DNA from: Streptomyces hygroscopicus
GTDB taxonomy: Bacteria > Actinomycetota > Actinomycetes > Streptomycetales > Streptomycetaceae
DNA length: 64,000 bases
Reading direction: 5' to 3'
NCBI GenBank assembly: GCA_002021875.1
Contig: CP018627.1
Coordinates: 6,758,001-6,822,000 of the forward strand
A program made the position numbers and the translations under genes. Below are positions 1 to 10,073 of this stretch, one piece after another (position 1 is the first letter of the stretch; every line of letters begins with the position of its first letter). The notes beneath the pieces are model-generated. The model made no database searches. It saw only the letters and a list, made by a program, of their open reading frames with translations, and was not told the origin of the DNA.

Positions 1-987
1 GACCAGGAAGGCCCGGCAGGTCCCGCAGACCCCGCCCTTGCACGCATATGGCGCGTCGGCCCGGTTGCGCAGCACGGTCTCCAGCAGCGGCTCCCCGGCC
101 TGGACCGGCCAGGTGCCCGACCGGCCGTCCAGGGTCGCCGTGACCGAGCTCTGCGACGCGGCACGGGCCGGATCCGGTATGGGAGAGACGTCCTCGGCGG
201 GGGCCGCCTCCACATGGAAGATCTCCTGATGGACCCGGCCGCGGGAGACCCGGAGGCCGCGCAGCGCCCGCTCGGCGGCGCGCACCAGACCATAGGGCCC
301 GCACAGGAACCAGCCGTCCACCGAGGCGACCGGCAGCAGCGCCGGCAGCAGCGCGGTCAGCCGCTCCTCGTCGAGCCGCCCGGACACCAGCCCGGCCTGC
401 TGCTCCTCCCGGGAGAGCGCGCACACCAGCTGGAACCGGTCGGGCCAGCGGTCCTTGAGGTCGGCGACCTCCTCCAGGAACATCGTCGAGGCCGCGGTGC
501 GGTCGCTGCGGATCAGACAGAAGCGCGCCGCGGGCTGCCGGCTGAGCAGCGTGGCCGCGATGGACAGCACGGGGGTGATGCCGCTGCCGCCGACGACCGC
601 CGCGAAATGGCCGGGCCGGGGCTCCAGGACGAAACGGCCGGCCGGGGCCATCACCTCCATGACCTCGCCGACCGCCAGCCCCTTGAGGGCATAGGCCGAG
701 AACTCACCGCCCTCGACCAGCCGCACCCCGATCCGCAGGAACTCCGGGCCCTCCGCGCCCGGGGCCGGGGTGCACAGCGAATACGTCCGGCGGATCTCCG
801 CGCCGTCCGCGAACCGGCGCACCGCGATGTGCTGCCCCGCCGTGAAGCGGAACGTCTCCCGCAGCGCGGGCGGCACCAGGAGGGTGACCATCACCGCGTC
901 ATCGGTGAGCCGGTCGACCGCCGCCACCCGCAGCGGGTGGAACGCGCCGTGGCGGGGCGTGGCCCGCTTCACCGCCTCCGCGGCCAT
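1..987 (-). CDS. paaE: Phenylacetyl-CoA epoxidase reductase subunit PaaE (partial, C-terminus off the left edge)
   Basis: The 329 visible residues form the electron-transfer subunit of the phenylacetyl-CoA 1,2-epoxidase. It passes electrons from NADPH through FAD and a [2Fe-2S] centre to the di-iron PaaA. An FAD-binding RxYS motif (RTYSLCTP) is followed by a nucleotide-binding GGSGITP loop. The sequence runs into a plant-type ferredoxin domain in which CKGGVCGTC is visible; the last cysteine ligand lies outside the window. The ATG overlaps the paaD stop by one base (TGATG) and has AAGGAG just upstream, so translation is coupled. It is the last visible gene of a paaABCDE operon. The identity is secure; only the 3' end is missing. 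Confidence 0.93.
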   Translation of the reverse strand, partial: MAAEAVKRATPRHGAFHPLRVAAVDRLTDDAVMVTLLVPPALRETFRFTAGQHIAVRRFADGAEIRRTYSLCTPAPGAEGPEFLRIGVRLVEGGEFSAYALKGLAVGEVMEVMAPAGRFVLEPRPGHFAAVVGGSGITPVLSIAATLLSRQPAARFCLIRSDRTAASTMFLEEVADLKDRWPDRFQLVCALSREEQQAGLVSGRLDEERLTALLPALLPVASVDGWFLCGPYGLVRAAERALRGLRVSRGRVHQEIFHVEAAPAEDVSPIPDPARAASQSSVTATLDGRSGTWPVQAGEPLLETVLRNRADAPYACKGGVCGTCRAFLV

Positions 988-1526
988 CACAACTCCTTGA
1001 AGTGGTCGAACGGTTCACCGCAGGCCGTGCAGCGGCGCAGCGCCTTGCATGCGGTGGAGGAGAAGCGGCTCAGCAGCTCGGTCTCGGTCGAGCCGCACTG
1101 CGGGCAGCGCACCGCCAGGGCCACCGGGACCGGGCCGCCCGCCGCCGCGCGGTGCGGCGCGGGCGGCGCTATGCCGGACTCCGCCAGCTTGCGGCGACCC
1201 TCGGGGCTGATCGCGTCCGTCGTCCAGGGCGGGGAGAGGACCGTGCGCACGGCGACCTCGGGGACGCCGTGGTCATGGAGCAGCCGCTCGATATCGGTGG
1301 CCATCGACTCCAGCGCCGGGCAGCCGGTGTAGGTAGGCGTCAGCTCGACCTCGACCCGGCCCGGCCCCAGCAGCCGCAGCCCGCGCATCACGCCCAGCTC
1401 GGCCAGGGACACCATCGGCAGCTCGGGGTCCGGTACGGATCCGGCCAGCCGCAGCAGCTCCTCCTCGAGCGGGGTGGTGCCGGACGCGGGAGGCGTGGGT
1501 GCCGCGGAGGGCGTGGGCGTCACCAT
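987..1526 (-). CDS. paaD: Phenylacetate degradation protein PaaD
   Basis: 179 residues. An N-terminal DUF59/MIP18-type domain (around LAGSVPDPELPMVSL) is followed by a C-terminal zinc-ribbon-like segment with cysteine pairs CPQC and CTAC. PaaD proteins are thought to help assemble or insert metal cofactors of the epoxidase rather than to catalyse. The ATG was chosen because it overlaps the end of paaC by seven bases (ATGGTGA), as expected in this operon. A longer in-frame extension upstream reads as a shadow of paaC. The small lead-in (PTPSAAPTPPASG) is low-complexity. Confidence 0.9.
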   Translation of the reverse strand: MVTPTPSAAPTPPASGTTPLEEELLRLAGSVPDPELPMVSLAELGVMRGLRLLGPGRVEVELTPTYTGCPALESMATDIERLLHDHGVPEVAVRTVLSPPWTTDAISPEGRRKLAESGIAPPAPHRAAAGGPVPVALAVRCPQCGSTETELLSRFSSTACKALRRCTACGEPFDHFKEL

Positions 1527-2221
1527 GTCGCCCCCGGGTGGCTGCGGTGCAGATGCTGCATCTCGGCGAGCATCCGGCCGAACGGCTCGGTGTGCAGGCC
1601 CTGGCGCCCCGCCCCGGCCGCCCAGCCGCCGCGCCGCGGCCCCTCGGGCACCGCCAGGGTGGCGCGCTCCAGGACCGAGGTGATCCGGGTCAGCCAGGTG
1701 TCGTGCAGCGTGTGCCACTCCACCTCGCATCCCTCGATCGGCTCGAAGAGCTCACCGGTGAACCGCCAGAGCGCGTCCAGCCCCCGCCGCATGCGCTCAT
1801 GGCTCTCCTCCGTGCCGTCGCCGAGCCGCAGGGTCCACTGCTCGGCGTGGTCGCGGTGGTAGGCCACCTCCTTGACCGCCTTGGCGGCGAGCGGGGCGAA
1901 GGGGCCGGTGCCGCGCGCCAGCCGCTCGTACAACAGCTCCTGGTAGGTGGAGAAGTAGAGCTGGCGGGCGATGGTCTGGGCGAAGTCACCATTGGGCTGC
2001 TCGACCAGCTGCACGTTCCGGAACGCCCGCTCCTCGCGCAGATAGGCCAGCTCGTCCTCGTCGCCGGCGAGCGAGAGCAGCACCCGGGCCTGGCCGAGCA
2101 GGTCGAGGGCGATATTGGCGAGGGCGACCTCCTCTTCCAGCACGGGGGCGTGCCCGGCCCACTCCCCCAGCCGGTGGGAGAGCACCAGCGCGTCGTCGCC
2201 CAGGGCGAGGGCCGCGGTCAT
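1520..2221 (-). CDS. paaC: 1,2-phenylacetyl-CoA epoxidase structural subunit PaaC
   Basis: 233 residues. This is the ferritin-like partner of PaaA, which structures the catalytic PaaAC heterodimer but carries no active di-iron site. The helices around ALANIALDLLGQARVLL and VKEVAYHRDHAEQW are typical of the family. The C-terminal part is rich in Gly/Arg (GPRRGGWAAGAGRQG). The start overlaps the paaB stop by four bases (ATGA). The length is close to the usual 230-250 residues. Confidence 0.92.
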   Translation of the reverse strand: MTAALALGDDALVLSHRLGEWAGHAPVLEEEVALANIALDLLGQARVLLSLAGDEDELAYLREERAFRNVQLVEQPNGDFAQTIARQLYFSTYQELLYERLARGTGPFAPLAAKAVKEVAYHRDHAEQWTLRLGDGTEESHERMRRGLDALWRFTGELFEPIEGCEVEWHTLHDTWLTRITSVLERATLAVPEGPRRGGWAAGAGRQGLHTEPFGRMLAEMQHLHRSHPGATW

Positions 2222-2510
2222 AGATGCCGCACCCCCTCCGGGATCGCGTAGAACGTGGGGTGGCGGTAGGGCTTGTCGGCGGACGGCTCGAAGAACGGAT
2301 CCCGCTCGTCCGGGGAGGAGGCGGTGATCTCGGCGGACGGCACCACCCAGATCGAGACGCCCTCCGAGCGCCGGGTGTACAGATCCCGTGCGTTCCGCAA
2401 AGCCATCTCCGCGTCGGGGGCGTGGAGGGATCCGGCGTGGGTGTGCGACAGTCCGCGCCTGCTGCGGACGAACACCTCCCACAGCGGCCACTCGGCGCTC
2501 GGGCTGCCGC

Positions 2511-2514
<4 letters not shown>
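2218..2514 (-). CDS. paaB: 1,2-phenylacetyl-CoA epoxidase subunit PaaB
   Basis: 98 residues, the usual size of PaaB, the small subunit that bridges PaaAC heterodimers. The conserved core is visible as [20 protein letters not shown], then [12 protein letters not shown] and the [12 protein letters not shown] tail. It overlaps paaA by four bases and paaC by four bases, so it sits in the middle of a fully coupled operon. Confidence 0.94.
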
Positions 2515-3461
<947 letters not shown>

Positions 3462-3508
3462 GCGAAGCCCCTCCGCCCATCCGTCTCCGCCGACCGGCCA
3501 GCCGACCG

Positions 3509-3522
3509 ACCGATCGTTCGGT
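3509..3522. promoter_or_regulatory. PaaR-type TetR operator upstream of paaA
   Basis: ACCGATCGTTCGGT matches the core ACCGNNCGNNCGGT published for the TetR regulator PaaR of Corynebacterium. The same core occurs at 8484-8497, between paaN and paaH, and a TetR gene of the right kind lies at 10074. The site is 48 bp upstream of the paaA start, a position suited to repression. A CCTGTGGATAAC motif follows at 3556-3567. The sequence match is observed; the binding is inferred. Confidence 0.72.
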
Positions 3523-3685
3523 TCAATGGTGTGCTGAGGAACGTAGGGTGTCAACCCTGTGGATAACGCTGAGGACGCTGTGCCGAGTGGTTCCGCATGG
3601 GTACGGTGCCGGGGGCGTGGGGGCCATGGGGCGCGCGGCCGACCGGCGTGCGCGAGGACCTGGACCATCGGGAGCGGGGCGGGGT

Positions 3686-4438
3686 ATGGCGGGGCGGGGT
3701 ATGGCCGGGACGGAGCCGGAACCGGTGGAACCAGGGCCGACGGAACCGGAACCGACTGAGCCGGAACCGACTGGGCCGGAACCGGACTACGACGCGGCGG
3801 AACCGCTCACCGCGCTCTCCCTGCCCGCACAGCTCATCATCGCGGTGGGCATCGCGGTCGCCGCCGTCGCCGCCGCGATCCATCTCTCGGCGGCCTTTCT
3901 GGCCGTCTCGCCGCCCAACACCCTCACCAAGCGGCACGGCGCGGCGATCGACGACTACATCTATCCGGAGTTCGAGCGGGTCTGGAAGCTCTTCGCCCCC
4001 AACCCGCTCCAGCAGAACATCGCGGTCCAGGCCCGCGCCGAGATCCGCACCCGCGAGGGCGGCACCGCGACCACCGGCTGGCGCGACCTCTCGGCCCAGG
4101 ACGGAGCGGCCATCCGCCACAACCCGCTGCCCAGCCACACCCAGCAGAACGAGCTGCGCCGCGCCTGGGAGTTCTACGTCGGCTCGCATGACGCGCAGGA
4201 GCGGCCGCAGGGCATGCGCGGCAGCCTCTCCGAGCAGTACATCCGCCGGATCGTGATGCTCCGCTTCGGCCGCGAGGAGGACGGCGGCGCCGTGGAGCGA
4301 ATACAGGTGCGCTCCGCGACCACTCCGGTGGCCCCACCGTCCTGGAGCGACGAGAAGATCGACACCAAGATGATCTACCGGACGCTGCCGTGGTGGACGG
4401 TGACCACCGATGACATCCCGGAGGCGAAGAGCCGGTGA
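3686..4438 (+). CDS. DUF5819 family membrane protein
   Basis: About 250 residues. The opening is rich in Pro/Glu/Thr (repeats of TEPEP). One membrane segment follows ([25 protein letters not shown]), then a soluble domain with [21 protein letters not shown], typical of DUF5819. Its function is unknown; the gene is usually found next to an HTTM membrane protein, as here. The start is uncertain: candidates are ATG 3626, 3686 and 3701, and 3686 was chosen for the GGAG about 11 bases upstream. The 3' end overlaps the next gene by four bases (GTGA). The direct repeat GGGGTATGGC around the start makes the N-terminus unreliable. Confidence 0.75.
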   Translation: MAGRGMAGTEPEPVEPGPTEPEPTEPEPTGPEPDYDAAEPLTALSLPAQLIIAVGIAVAAVAAAIHLSAAFLAVSPPNTLTKRHGAAIDDYIYPEFERVWKLFAPNPLQQNIAVQARAEIRTREGGTATTGWRDLSAQDGAAIRHNPLPSHTQQNELRRAWEFYVGSHDAQERPQGMRGSLSEQYIRRIVMLRFGREEDGGAVERIQVRSATTPVAPPSWSDEKIDTKMIYRTLPWWTVTTDDIPEAKSR

Positions 4439-5670
4439 CCCCCTCCGCCCGCCTCCAGACCGCCGTGGCGCATGGCTATGCCCGCGTCACCGGATCCGCG
4501 CTCGGCCCCCGGCAGAGCGCCGTGGTGCGCATCGGCTTCTCCTTCACCTGGCTCCTCTTCCTGGTGCGCGAATGGCCGCACCGCCGGGAGCTGTACGGAC
4601 CGGACGGCCCGTGGAACTGGGACATGGCCGCGCGGCTGATCGATGGCAACCGCGCCTTCAGCGCGCTCATGTGGTCCGACAGCGTGGTGTGGTTCGAGGC
4701 CGTCTACGCCCTCGCCCTCGTCTCCAGCGCGCTGCTGCTGGTGGGCTGGCGCACCCGCACCATGTCCGTGCTGTTCATGGTCGGGGTGCTGTCGCTGCAG
4801 AACCGCTCCATCTTCGTGGGGGACGGTGGCGACAATCTCATCCATCTGATGTCGATGTACCTGGTGCTGACCCGATGCGGTCAGATGTGGTCGCTGGACG
4901 CGCGCCGGGCGGACCGTGAGGAGCCGCCGCGCGACACCACCGGCATCGTACTGTGGGCCCTCACCGGGACCGCCCTGCTCTGGGTACAGCTGTTCACCGA
5001 TGCCCGGCTCTCCCTGATCTCCGACGGCCCCCTGCCCGGGCTGGGCTGGGCCACCGTCCTGTGGGGGCTGTGGATCGTCCAGGCCGGCTGGTGGCTCGTC
5101 AAGCGTTACGCACCGGGGGAGCCGCGCACCGTTCTGGACGCGCTCGCCAACGTGGCGCACAACGGTGCCCTAGTGGTGATCATGGCCGAGGTGTGTCTGC
5201 TGTACGCCACGGCCGGCTGGTACAAGATCCAGGGCTCGCGCTGGCAGGACGGCACCGCCCTCTACTACCCGCTGCATCTGGACTACTTCTCGCCCTGGCC
5301 GGGGCTGACCGACATCATGGCGTCCAGCGGCACCCTGGTAATGGTGCTGACCTACGGCACGGTCATCGTCCAGGTGGCGTTCCCGTTCACCCTGCTCAAC
5401 CGGCGGGCCAAGAACGTGATGCTCGTCCTGCTGATGCTGGAGCACCTCGGCATCGCCGTAATGCTGGGGCTGCCCTTCTTCTCGCTCGCCGTGATCGCGG
5501 CGGACTCGGTCTTCCTGCCGACGAACTTCCTGCGCTGGGCCGCGGCGCGACTGGGCCGGGCCCGGGACCGGCTGACGGCGCGCGCGGTGTGGCTGCCGGG
5601 GCAGCGGGTGCGGGAGAGCGACGGGGAAACCGCGGCCGACACCCTCGTACGCTGGGGGAATGATCGATGA
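4435..5670 (+). CDS. HTTM domain integral membrane protein (vitamin K-dependent carboxylase-like fold)
   Basis: 411 residues with many hydrophobic helices (for example VVRIGFSFTWLLFLV, LLLVGWRTRTMSVLFMVGVL and WATVLWGLWIVQAGWW). This is the pattern of HTTM proteins, the membrane part of vitamin K-dependent gamma-carboxylase-like enzymes. The conserved NRSIFVGDGGDN loop and the AGWYKIQGSRWQDGTALYY segment are present. The substrate is unknown. It starts with GTG overlapping the DUF5819 stop by four bases, so the two are probably made together. Its own 3' end overlaps the RNA methyltransferase by 11 bases. Confidence 0.85.
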   Translation: MTPSARLQTAVAHGYARVTGSALGPRQSAVVRIGFSFTWLLFLVREWPHRRELYGPDGPWNWDMAARLIDGNRAFSALMWSDSVVWFEAVYALALVSSALLLVGWRTRTMSVLFMVGVLSLQNRSIFVGDGGDNLIHLMSMYLVLTRCGQMWSLDARRADREEPPRDTTGIVLWALTGTALLWVQLFTDARLSLISDGPLPGLGWATVLWGLWIVQAGWWLVKRYAPGEPRTVLDALANVAHNGALVVIMAEVCLLYATAGWYKIQGSRWQDGTALYYPLHLDYFSPWPGLTDIMASSGTLVMVLTYGTVIVQVAFPFTLLNRRAKNVMLVLLMLEHLGIAVMLGLPFFSLAVIAADSVFLPTNFLRWAAARLGRARDRLTARAVWLPGQRVRESDGETAADTLVRWGNDR

Positions 5671-6421
5671 CGAGGCCGCGCAGGCCGTACGGCACTGGCG
5701 CGCGACGGCCCCCGAGACCGTCCTGCTCGACGGCTTCCACGCGCTGAAGCACGCGCTGCGGTTCGGCGCGGAGGTGCGCGCCGCGGTCACCAGCGACAAG
5801 GCGGCCGCCGTGGAACTCGCCGCGGACCTGGCCGACGATCTCACCGAGACGATCGCGGATCTCCTGGTGGAGGTGGAGGCCGGGACCCTGCGCGATCTGG
5901 TGCCCAGGGTGCACCCCACGAGGGTCGCCGCGCTGGCGGTACGGCGCGGCCGGCAGGGGAATCTGGACGAGCTGTCCAAGCGGCCCCGGACTGCCCCGGT
6001 GGTCGTCCTGGACAACCCCCGCAACCTGGGGAACGTCGGGGCCGTGGTCCGGCTCGCCGCCGGGTTCGGGGCCACCGGCGTGGTCACCACCGGCGATATC
6101 GATCCCTGGCATCCGAACGCCGTGCGGTCCGGCGCCGGGCTTCACTTCGCCACCGCCGTCGAGCGGCTGCCGGGCGACGCCCTTCCGGAAGGGCCGCTGT
6201 ATGTGCTGGACGCGGAGGGGGAGGACATCCGGTCCGTGACCATCCCCGATGACGCGCTGCTCGCCTTCGGCTCCGAGCGGCACGGGATCTCGCCGGAGCT
6301 GCGGAAGCGGGCCACCAGGCTGGTGGCCCTCCCCATGCGGCCGCAGGTGTCCAGCTACAACCTGGCCACCAGCGTGGCCATGGCCCTCTTCCACTGGGGC
6401 GGCCCCGATCGCCCGGCCTGA
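5660..6421 (+). CDS. SpoU/TrmH family RNA 2'-O-methyltransferase
   Basis: 253 residues. The SPOUT knot motifs are all visible: motif 1 DNPRNLGNVGAVVR, motif 2 AFGSERHGISPE and motif 3 SYNLATSVAMAL. An N-terminal substrate-recognition region of about 110 residues precedes the knot. It uses S-adenosylmethionine to methylate a ribose in tRNA or rRNA; the exact site cannot be told. It starts inside the end of the HTTM gene (11-base overlap). Its TGA is the first part of a dispersed repeat (6419-6484). Confidence 0.88.
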   Translation: MIDDEAAQAVRHWRATAPETVLLDGFHALKHALRFGAEVRAAVTSDKAAAVELAADLADDLTETIADLLVEVEAGTLRDLVPRVHPTRVAALAVRRGRQGNLDELSKRPRTAPVVVLDNPRNLGNVGAVVRLAAGFGATGVVTTGDIDPWHPNAVRSGAGLHFATAVERLPGDALPEGPLYVLDAEGEDIRSVTIPDDALLAFGSERHGISPELRKRATRLVALPMRPQVSSYNLATSVAMALFHWGGPDRPA

Positions 6422-6561
6422 GCGCTCCGCTGGAAGGGCCCTGATATGCCGTCGATCATCTGCGGCGCCGTCGTGGCGGGTCGCCCACGCGGCGGAGCCG
6501 CACATGGACACAGCCGCGGCGGAGCCGCACATCGACACAGCCCCGCGCCCCTTCAGGGCGC
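6419..6561. repeat. Dispersed repeat copy 1 with tandem 27-mers and end hairpin
   Basis: From the TGA of the methyltransferase, 66 bases (6419-6484) match 10665-10730 with the same length and about 55 identical positions. Two tandem 27-base units follow (6489-6515 and 6516-6542), each containing GCGGCGGAGCCGC, and then the hairpin GCGCCCcttcaGGGCGC at 6545-6561. It separates two convergent genes and could end both transcripts. The rest of the gap up to 6699 shows no gene, only Pro/Arg-coding-like GC-rich sequence. Confidence 0.7.
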
Positions 6562-6699
6562 CTCCGAACCGCAGCCGACTTCCGCCGATCCGCTCAGGCC
6601 CGACCCGTCGACCCGCCCGACCCGCCCGACCCGCCCGAGACTGTGTCGAGGCCGGGCGGCGCGGTGACCGGCCCCGCGCCGCCCCGCCCACTGGGCCCG

Positions 6700-8424
6700 T
6701 TACTCCGCCGGGCGACGGACCTCGATCGTCCGGAAGCGGCCGGCCACGAACGCCCCGTCGCACAGCGTGGCGTTGGCCGACGGGTTGCCGCCCGAGCCGT
6801 GGAAGTCCGAGAAGGCCGCGGTCTGGTTCACATACACCCCGCCGGTCAGATTGAGCGACAGCTGGGCGCACTCCTCCAGGCATGCCTCCTCGATCAGCCG
6901 CTCCGCCTCCGGTGAGGAGGTGTACGCGCCGACCGTCATCGCGCCCTTGTCCCGGGTGGTCCGGCGCAGCAGCGCGACCGCGTCCTCCGTGGAGTCGACG
7001 GCGACGGCGAAGGAGACCGGGCCGAAGCACTCGGACAGATAGGGCGCGTCCGCGTCAGCCCCCTCCCAGAACTTCCGGGCGCCGTCCGCCTTGACCATCA
7101 GCGGTGTACGGACCGTGGCGCCCGGGAAGTCGGGGTGGGTCACCGTACGCGAGGCCAGGGCGACCGCGCCCAGGCCGGGCGCGGCCTCCAGCCGCTCCTG
7201 GACCCGCGGGCCCACGATCGCGCCCAGCAGCGCGCTCGCCCGGGCGTCGTCGCCCAGCAGCCCGTCCACCGCCGCCGCCAGGTCGGCCACCACCTCGTCG
7301 TAGGTCTTGGGGCCGGCGTCGGTGGTGATGCCGCCGCGGGGGATCAGCAGATTCTGCGGGGTGGTGCACATCTGGCCGCTGTAGAGGGACAGGGAGAACG
7401 CCAGGTTGGCCAGCATGCCCTGGTAGTCGTCGGTGGAGTCGATCACCACCGTGTTGACCCCCGCCTTCTCGGTGAAGACCTGGGCCTGGCGGGCGTGGGT
7501 CTCCAGCCAGTCGCCGAAGGCGGTCGAGCCCGTGTAGTCGATGATGCGGATCTCGGGGCGGACGGCGAGGACCTTGGCGATCCCCTCGTCCGGCCGCTCG
7601 GCGGCCAGCGCCACCAGATCGGGGCTGAACCCCGCCTCCTTCAGCACCTCGCGCGCCACCTGGACGGTCAGCGCCAGCGGCAGCACGGCCTGGGGGTGCG
7701 GCTTGACCAGCACCGGATTGCCGGTGGCGAGCGAGGCGAAGAGGCCCGGATAGCCGTTCCACGTCGGGAAGGTGTTGCAGCCGATCAGCAGCGCGATACC
7801 GCGCGGGACGGCCGTGAACGTCTTGCGCAGGCGCAGCGGGTCGCGCTTGCCCTGCGGCTTGGACCAGTCCGCGGCGCCGGGGGTGCGGGTCTGCTCGGCG
7901 AATGCGTACGCCACCGCCTCCAGGCCGCGGTCCTGGGCGTGGGGGCCACCGGCCTGGAAGGCCATCATGTACGCCTGTCCGCTGGTGTGCATGACCGCCT
8001 GGGCGAACTCATGCGACCGGGCGCCGATCCGGGCCAGGATCTCCAGACACACCATGGCCCGCGTCTCCGGGCCGGCCTCCCGCCAGGCGGGCATCCCCGC
8101 CCGCATCGCCGGGAGGAGCGCGTCGAGGTCCGGATGCGGATACTCCATGCCCATCTCGACGCCGAACGGCGAGACTTCGGAGCCCGTCCAGCCGTCGGTG
8201 CCCGGCTGGTCCAGCTCGATGCGCCGGCCGCGCAGCGCCTCGAACGCGGCCTGGCCCTCGGCGACGCTCAGGCTCGGGCGCCCGCTCTGGCCCTCGCCGC
8301 CGTAAGCCTTCGGGTGCTCGGGGTGCGGGGACCAATAGGCGCGGGTACGGATCGCCTCCAGGGCCTGGTCGAGGGTGGGGCGGTGCTCTTGCGTCAACTG
8401 CGCGGTGGTGAGTGCGGCGGTCAC
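6700..8424 (-). CDS. paaN: Phenylacetic acid degradation protein PaaN (aldehyde dehydrogenase type)
   Basis: 574 residues, an aldehyde-dehydrogenase-fold protein without a MaoC hydratase half. It therefore corresponds to PaaN rather than bifunctional PaaZ. The fold is seen in GIALLIGCNTFPTWNGYPGL, IIDYTGSTAFGDWLETH and the cysteine-containing SGQMCTTPQNLLIP, with an N-terminal extension of about 150 residues. It probably oxidises the ring-opened semialdehyde to 3-oxo-5,6-dehydrosuberyl-CoA; this role is inferred from the pathway. GTG start with GAGGAG ten bases upstream. It is divergent from paaH and shares the operator at 8484-8497. Confidence 0.9.
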   Translation of the reverse strand: MTAALTTAQLTQEHRPTLDQALEAIRTRAYWSPHPEHPKAYGGEGQSGRPSLSVAEGQAAFEALRGRRIELDQPGTDGWTGSEVSPFGVEMGMEYPHPDLDALLPAMRAGMPAWREAGPETRAMVCLEILARIGARSHEFAQAVMHTSGQAYMMAFQAGGPHAQDRGLEAVAYAFAEQTRTPGAADWSKPQGKRDPLRLRKTFTAVPRGIALLIGCNTFPTWNGYPGLFASLATGNPVLVKPHPQAVLPLALTVQVAREVLKEAGFSPDLVALAAERPDEGIAKVLAVRPEIRIIDYTGSTAFGDWLETHARQAQVFTEKAGVNTVVIDSTDDYQGMLANLAFSLSLYSGQMCTTPQNLLIPRGGITTDAGPKTYDEVVADLAAAVDGLLGDDARASALLGAIVGPRVQERLEAAPGLGAVALASRTVTHPDFPGATVRTPLMVKADGARKFWEGADADAPYLSECFGPVSFAVAVDSTEDAVALLRRTTRDKGAMTVGAYTSSPEAERLIEEACLEECAQLSLNLTGGVYVNQTAAFSDFHGSGGNPSANATLCDGAFVAGRFRTIEVRRPAE

Positions 8425-8483
8425 GACTGACCAACTCCTCGTCGAGCTGGGGCTGGGCTGGAATGGGCGACAGAGTTAGAGTA

Positions 8484-8497
8484 ACCGAACGATCGGT
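8484..8497. promoter_or_regulatory. PaaR-type operator between paaN and paaH
   Basis: ACCGAACGATCGGT matches the ACCGNNCGNNCGGT core exactly and is the reverse-strand equivalent of the site at 3509. It lies 59 bp from the paaN start and 56 bp from the paaH start, in the middle of a divergent promoter region. CCTGTGGATAAC follows at 8520-8531. It is likely bound by the TetR protein encoded at 10074. Confidence 0.75.
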
Positions 8498-8553
8498 CGG
8501 GACAAGAGGGCCTGACGAACCTGTGGATAACTTCGTCGAAAAGGATCTGCGGC

Positions 8554-10071
8554 ATGACTGCGATCGACTGTGGGATCGACCGTGCCGGCGTCGTCGCCGT
8601 CATCGGCACCGGCACGATGGGCCAGGGGATCGCCCAGGTGGCGCTGGCCGCGGGACATCCCGTGCGGCTCTACGACGCGGCGCCCGGCCGCGCCTCCCAG
8701 GCCGCCGACGCCATCGCGGCCCGGCTCGGCCGGCTGGTCGCCAAGGAACACCTCACGGCCGCCGACCGTGACGCCGCCCTCGGCCGGCTCGCCCCCGTCG
8801 CCGACCTCGCGGACCTGGCCGAGGCGGAGCTGGTGGTCGAGGCGATCCTCGAGGAGCTCGGCGCCAAGCAGCAGCTGTTCACCGCGCTGGAGTCGGTGGT
8901 CTCCGACGGCTGTCTGCTCGCCACCAACACCTCCTCCCTCTCCGTCACGGCCGTCGCGGGCGTCCTGCGCCGCCCCGGCCGCCTCCTTGGACTGCACTTC
9001 TTCAATCCGGCCCCGCTGATGCCGCTGGTGGAGGTGGTGCGCGGCGCCGCCACGGACGAGGCCGCCGCCGACCGTGCCCACGCCACCGCCGCGGCCTGGG
9101 GAAAGACCCCGGTGCGCTGCGCCGACACCCCCGGATTCATCGTCAACCGGATCGCCCGCCCCTTCTACGCCGAGGCGTTCCGGGCGTACGAGGAGCGCGC
9201 CGCCGACCCCGCCACCCTCGACGCCGTGCTGCGGGAGTCCGGCGGCTTCCGGATGGGCCCCTTCGAGCTCACCGACCTGATCGGCCAGGACGTGAACGAG
9301 GCCGTCACCCGATCCGTGTGGGAAGCGCTGTTCCACGATCCGAAATTCACCCCGTCGCTCGCCCAGCGGCAGCTCGTGGCCGCCGGGCGGCTCGGGCGCA
9401 AGACGGGCCACGGCTGGTTCGACCACTCCGAGGGGGCCGGGCGGCCCGCCCCGCACACCGCCGGGCCGTGCGAGCCGCCCGCGAAGGTCGCCCTCCACGG
9501 CGACCTGGGGCCGGCGCAAGGGCTGGTGGGCCTCATGGAGGAAGCGGGCATCCCGGTTACCCGCGAGCCCGTCGGGGGACATCTCGCCCTGCCCGACGGC
9601 ACCCGCCTGTCCCTCACCGACGGCACGACCGCCACCGGCGACCCCTTCGCCGCGTGGGTCCGCTTCGACCTGGCGCTGGACTACCGCACCGCCACCCGCA
9701 TCGCCCTCGCACCGTCCCCGGCCGCCACCGAGGAGTCCCTGCGGTCCGCGATCGGCCTGTTCCAGGCGCTCGGTAAGGCGGTCAGCGTGGTCCAGGACGT
9801 CCCCGGGATGGTCGTGGCCCGCACGGTCGCGATGCTCGTGGACTTCGCCGAGGACGCCGTCGCCCGCGGGGTGGCGAGCCCCGAGGACGTAGACACCGCC
9901 ATGCTGACAGGGGTCAACTACCCGCGCGGACCGCTGGCCTGGGGGCACGCGCTCGGTGCCCGCTGGGTGCGCGACACCCTGCGCAACCTCCACCGAGCCT
10001 GTCCGACCGGCCGCTACGCCCCCTCCCAGGCGCTGATCCGGCGTGCCGCCGCCGATGAGAGGCTGCTCTAA
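8554..10071 (+). CDS. paaH: 3-hydroxyacyl-CoA dehydrogenase PaaH
   Basis: 505 residues. An NAD-binding Rossmann start is clear (AVIGTGTMGQGIAQVAL), followed by ATNTSSLSVTAVA, LHFFNPAPLMPLVEVV and DTPGFIVNRIARPF. After the first C-terminal dimerisation domain (to about residue 290), a second related domain fills residues 300-500, as usual for PaaH-type enzymes. It oxidises 3-hydroxyadipyl-CoA to 3-oxoadipyl-CoA at the end of phenylacetate breakdown. AAGGAT lies before the ATG. The TetR gene begins two bases after its stop, so the regulator is co-transcribed. Confidence 0.9.
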   Translation: MTAIDCGIDRAGVVAVIGTGTMGQGIAQVALAAGHPVRLYDAAPGRASQAADAIAARLGRLVAKEHLTAADRDAALGRLAPVADLADLAEAELVVEAILEELGAKQQLFTALESVVSDGCLLATNTSSLSVTAVAGVLRRPGRLLGLHFFNPAPLMPLVEVVRGAATDEAAADRAHATAAAWGKTPVRCADTPGFIVNRIARPFYAEAFRAYEERAADPATLDAVLRESGGFRMGPFELTDLIGQDVNEAVTRSVWEALFHDPKFTPSLAQRQLVAAGRLGRKTGHGWFDHSEGAGRPAPHTAGPCEPPAKVALHGDLGPAQGLVGLMEEAGIPVTREPVGGHLALPDGTRLSLTDGTTATGDPFAAWVRFDLALDYRTATRIALAPSPAATEESLRSAIGLFQALGKAVSVVQDVPGMVVARTVAMLVDFAEDAVARGVASPEDVDTAMLTGVNYPRGPLAWGHALGARWVRDTLRNLHRACPTGRYAPSQALIRRAAADERLL

Positions 10072-10073
10072 TC

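Noticed and set aside
7135..8430. A 431-residue rightward frame opposite paaN
   Set aside because: Arg/Gly/His-rich shadow. PaaN is clear on the other strand.
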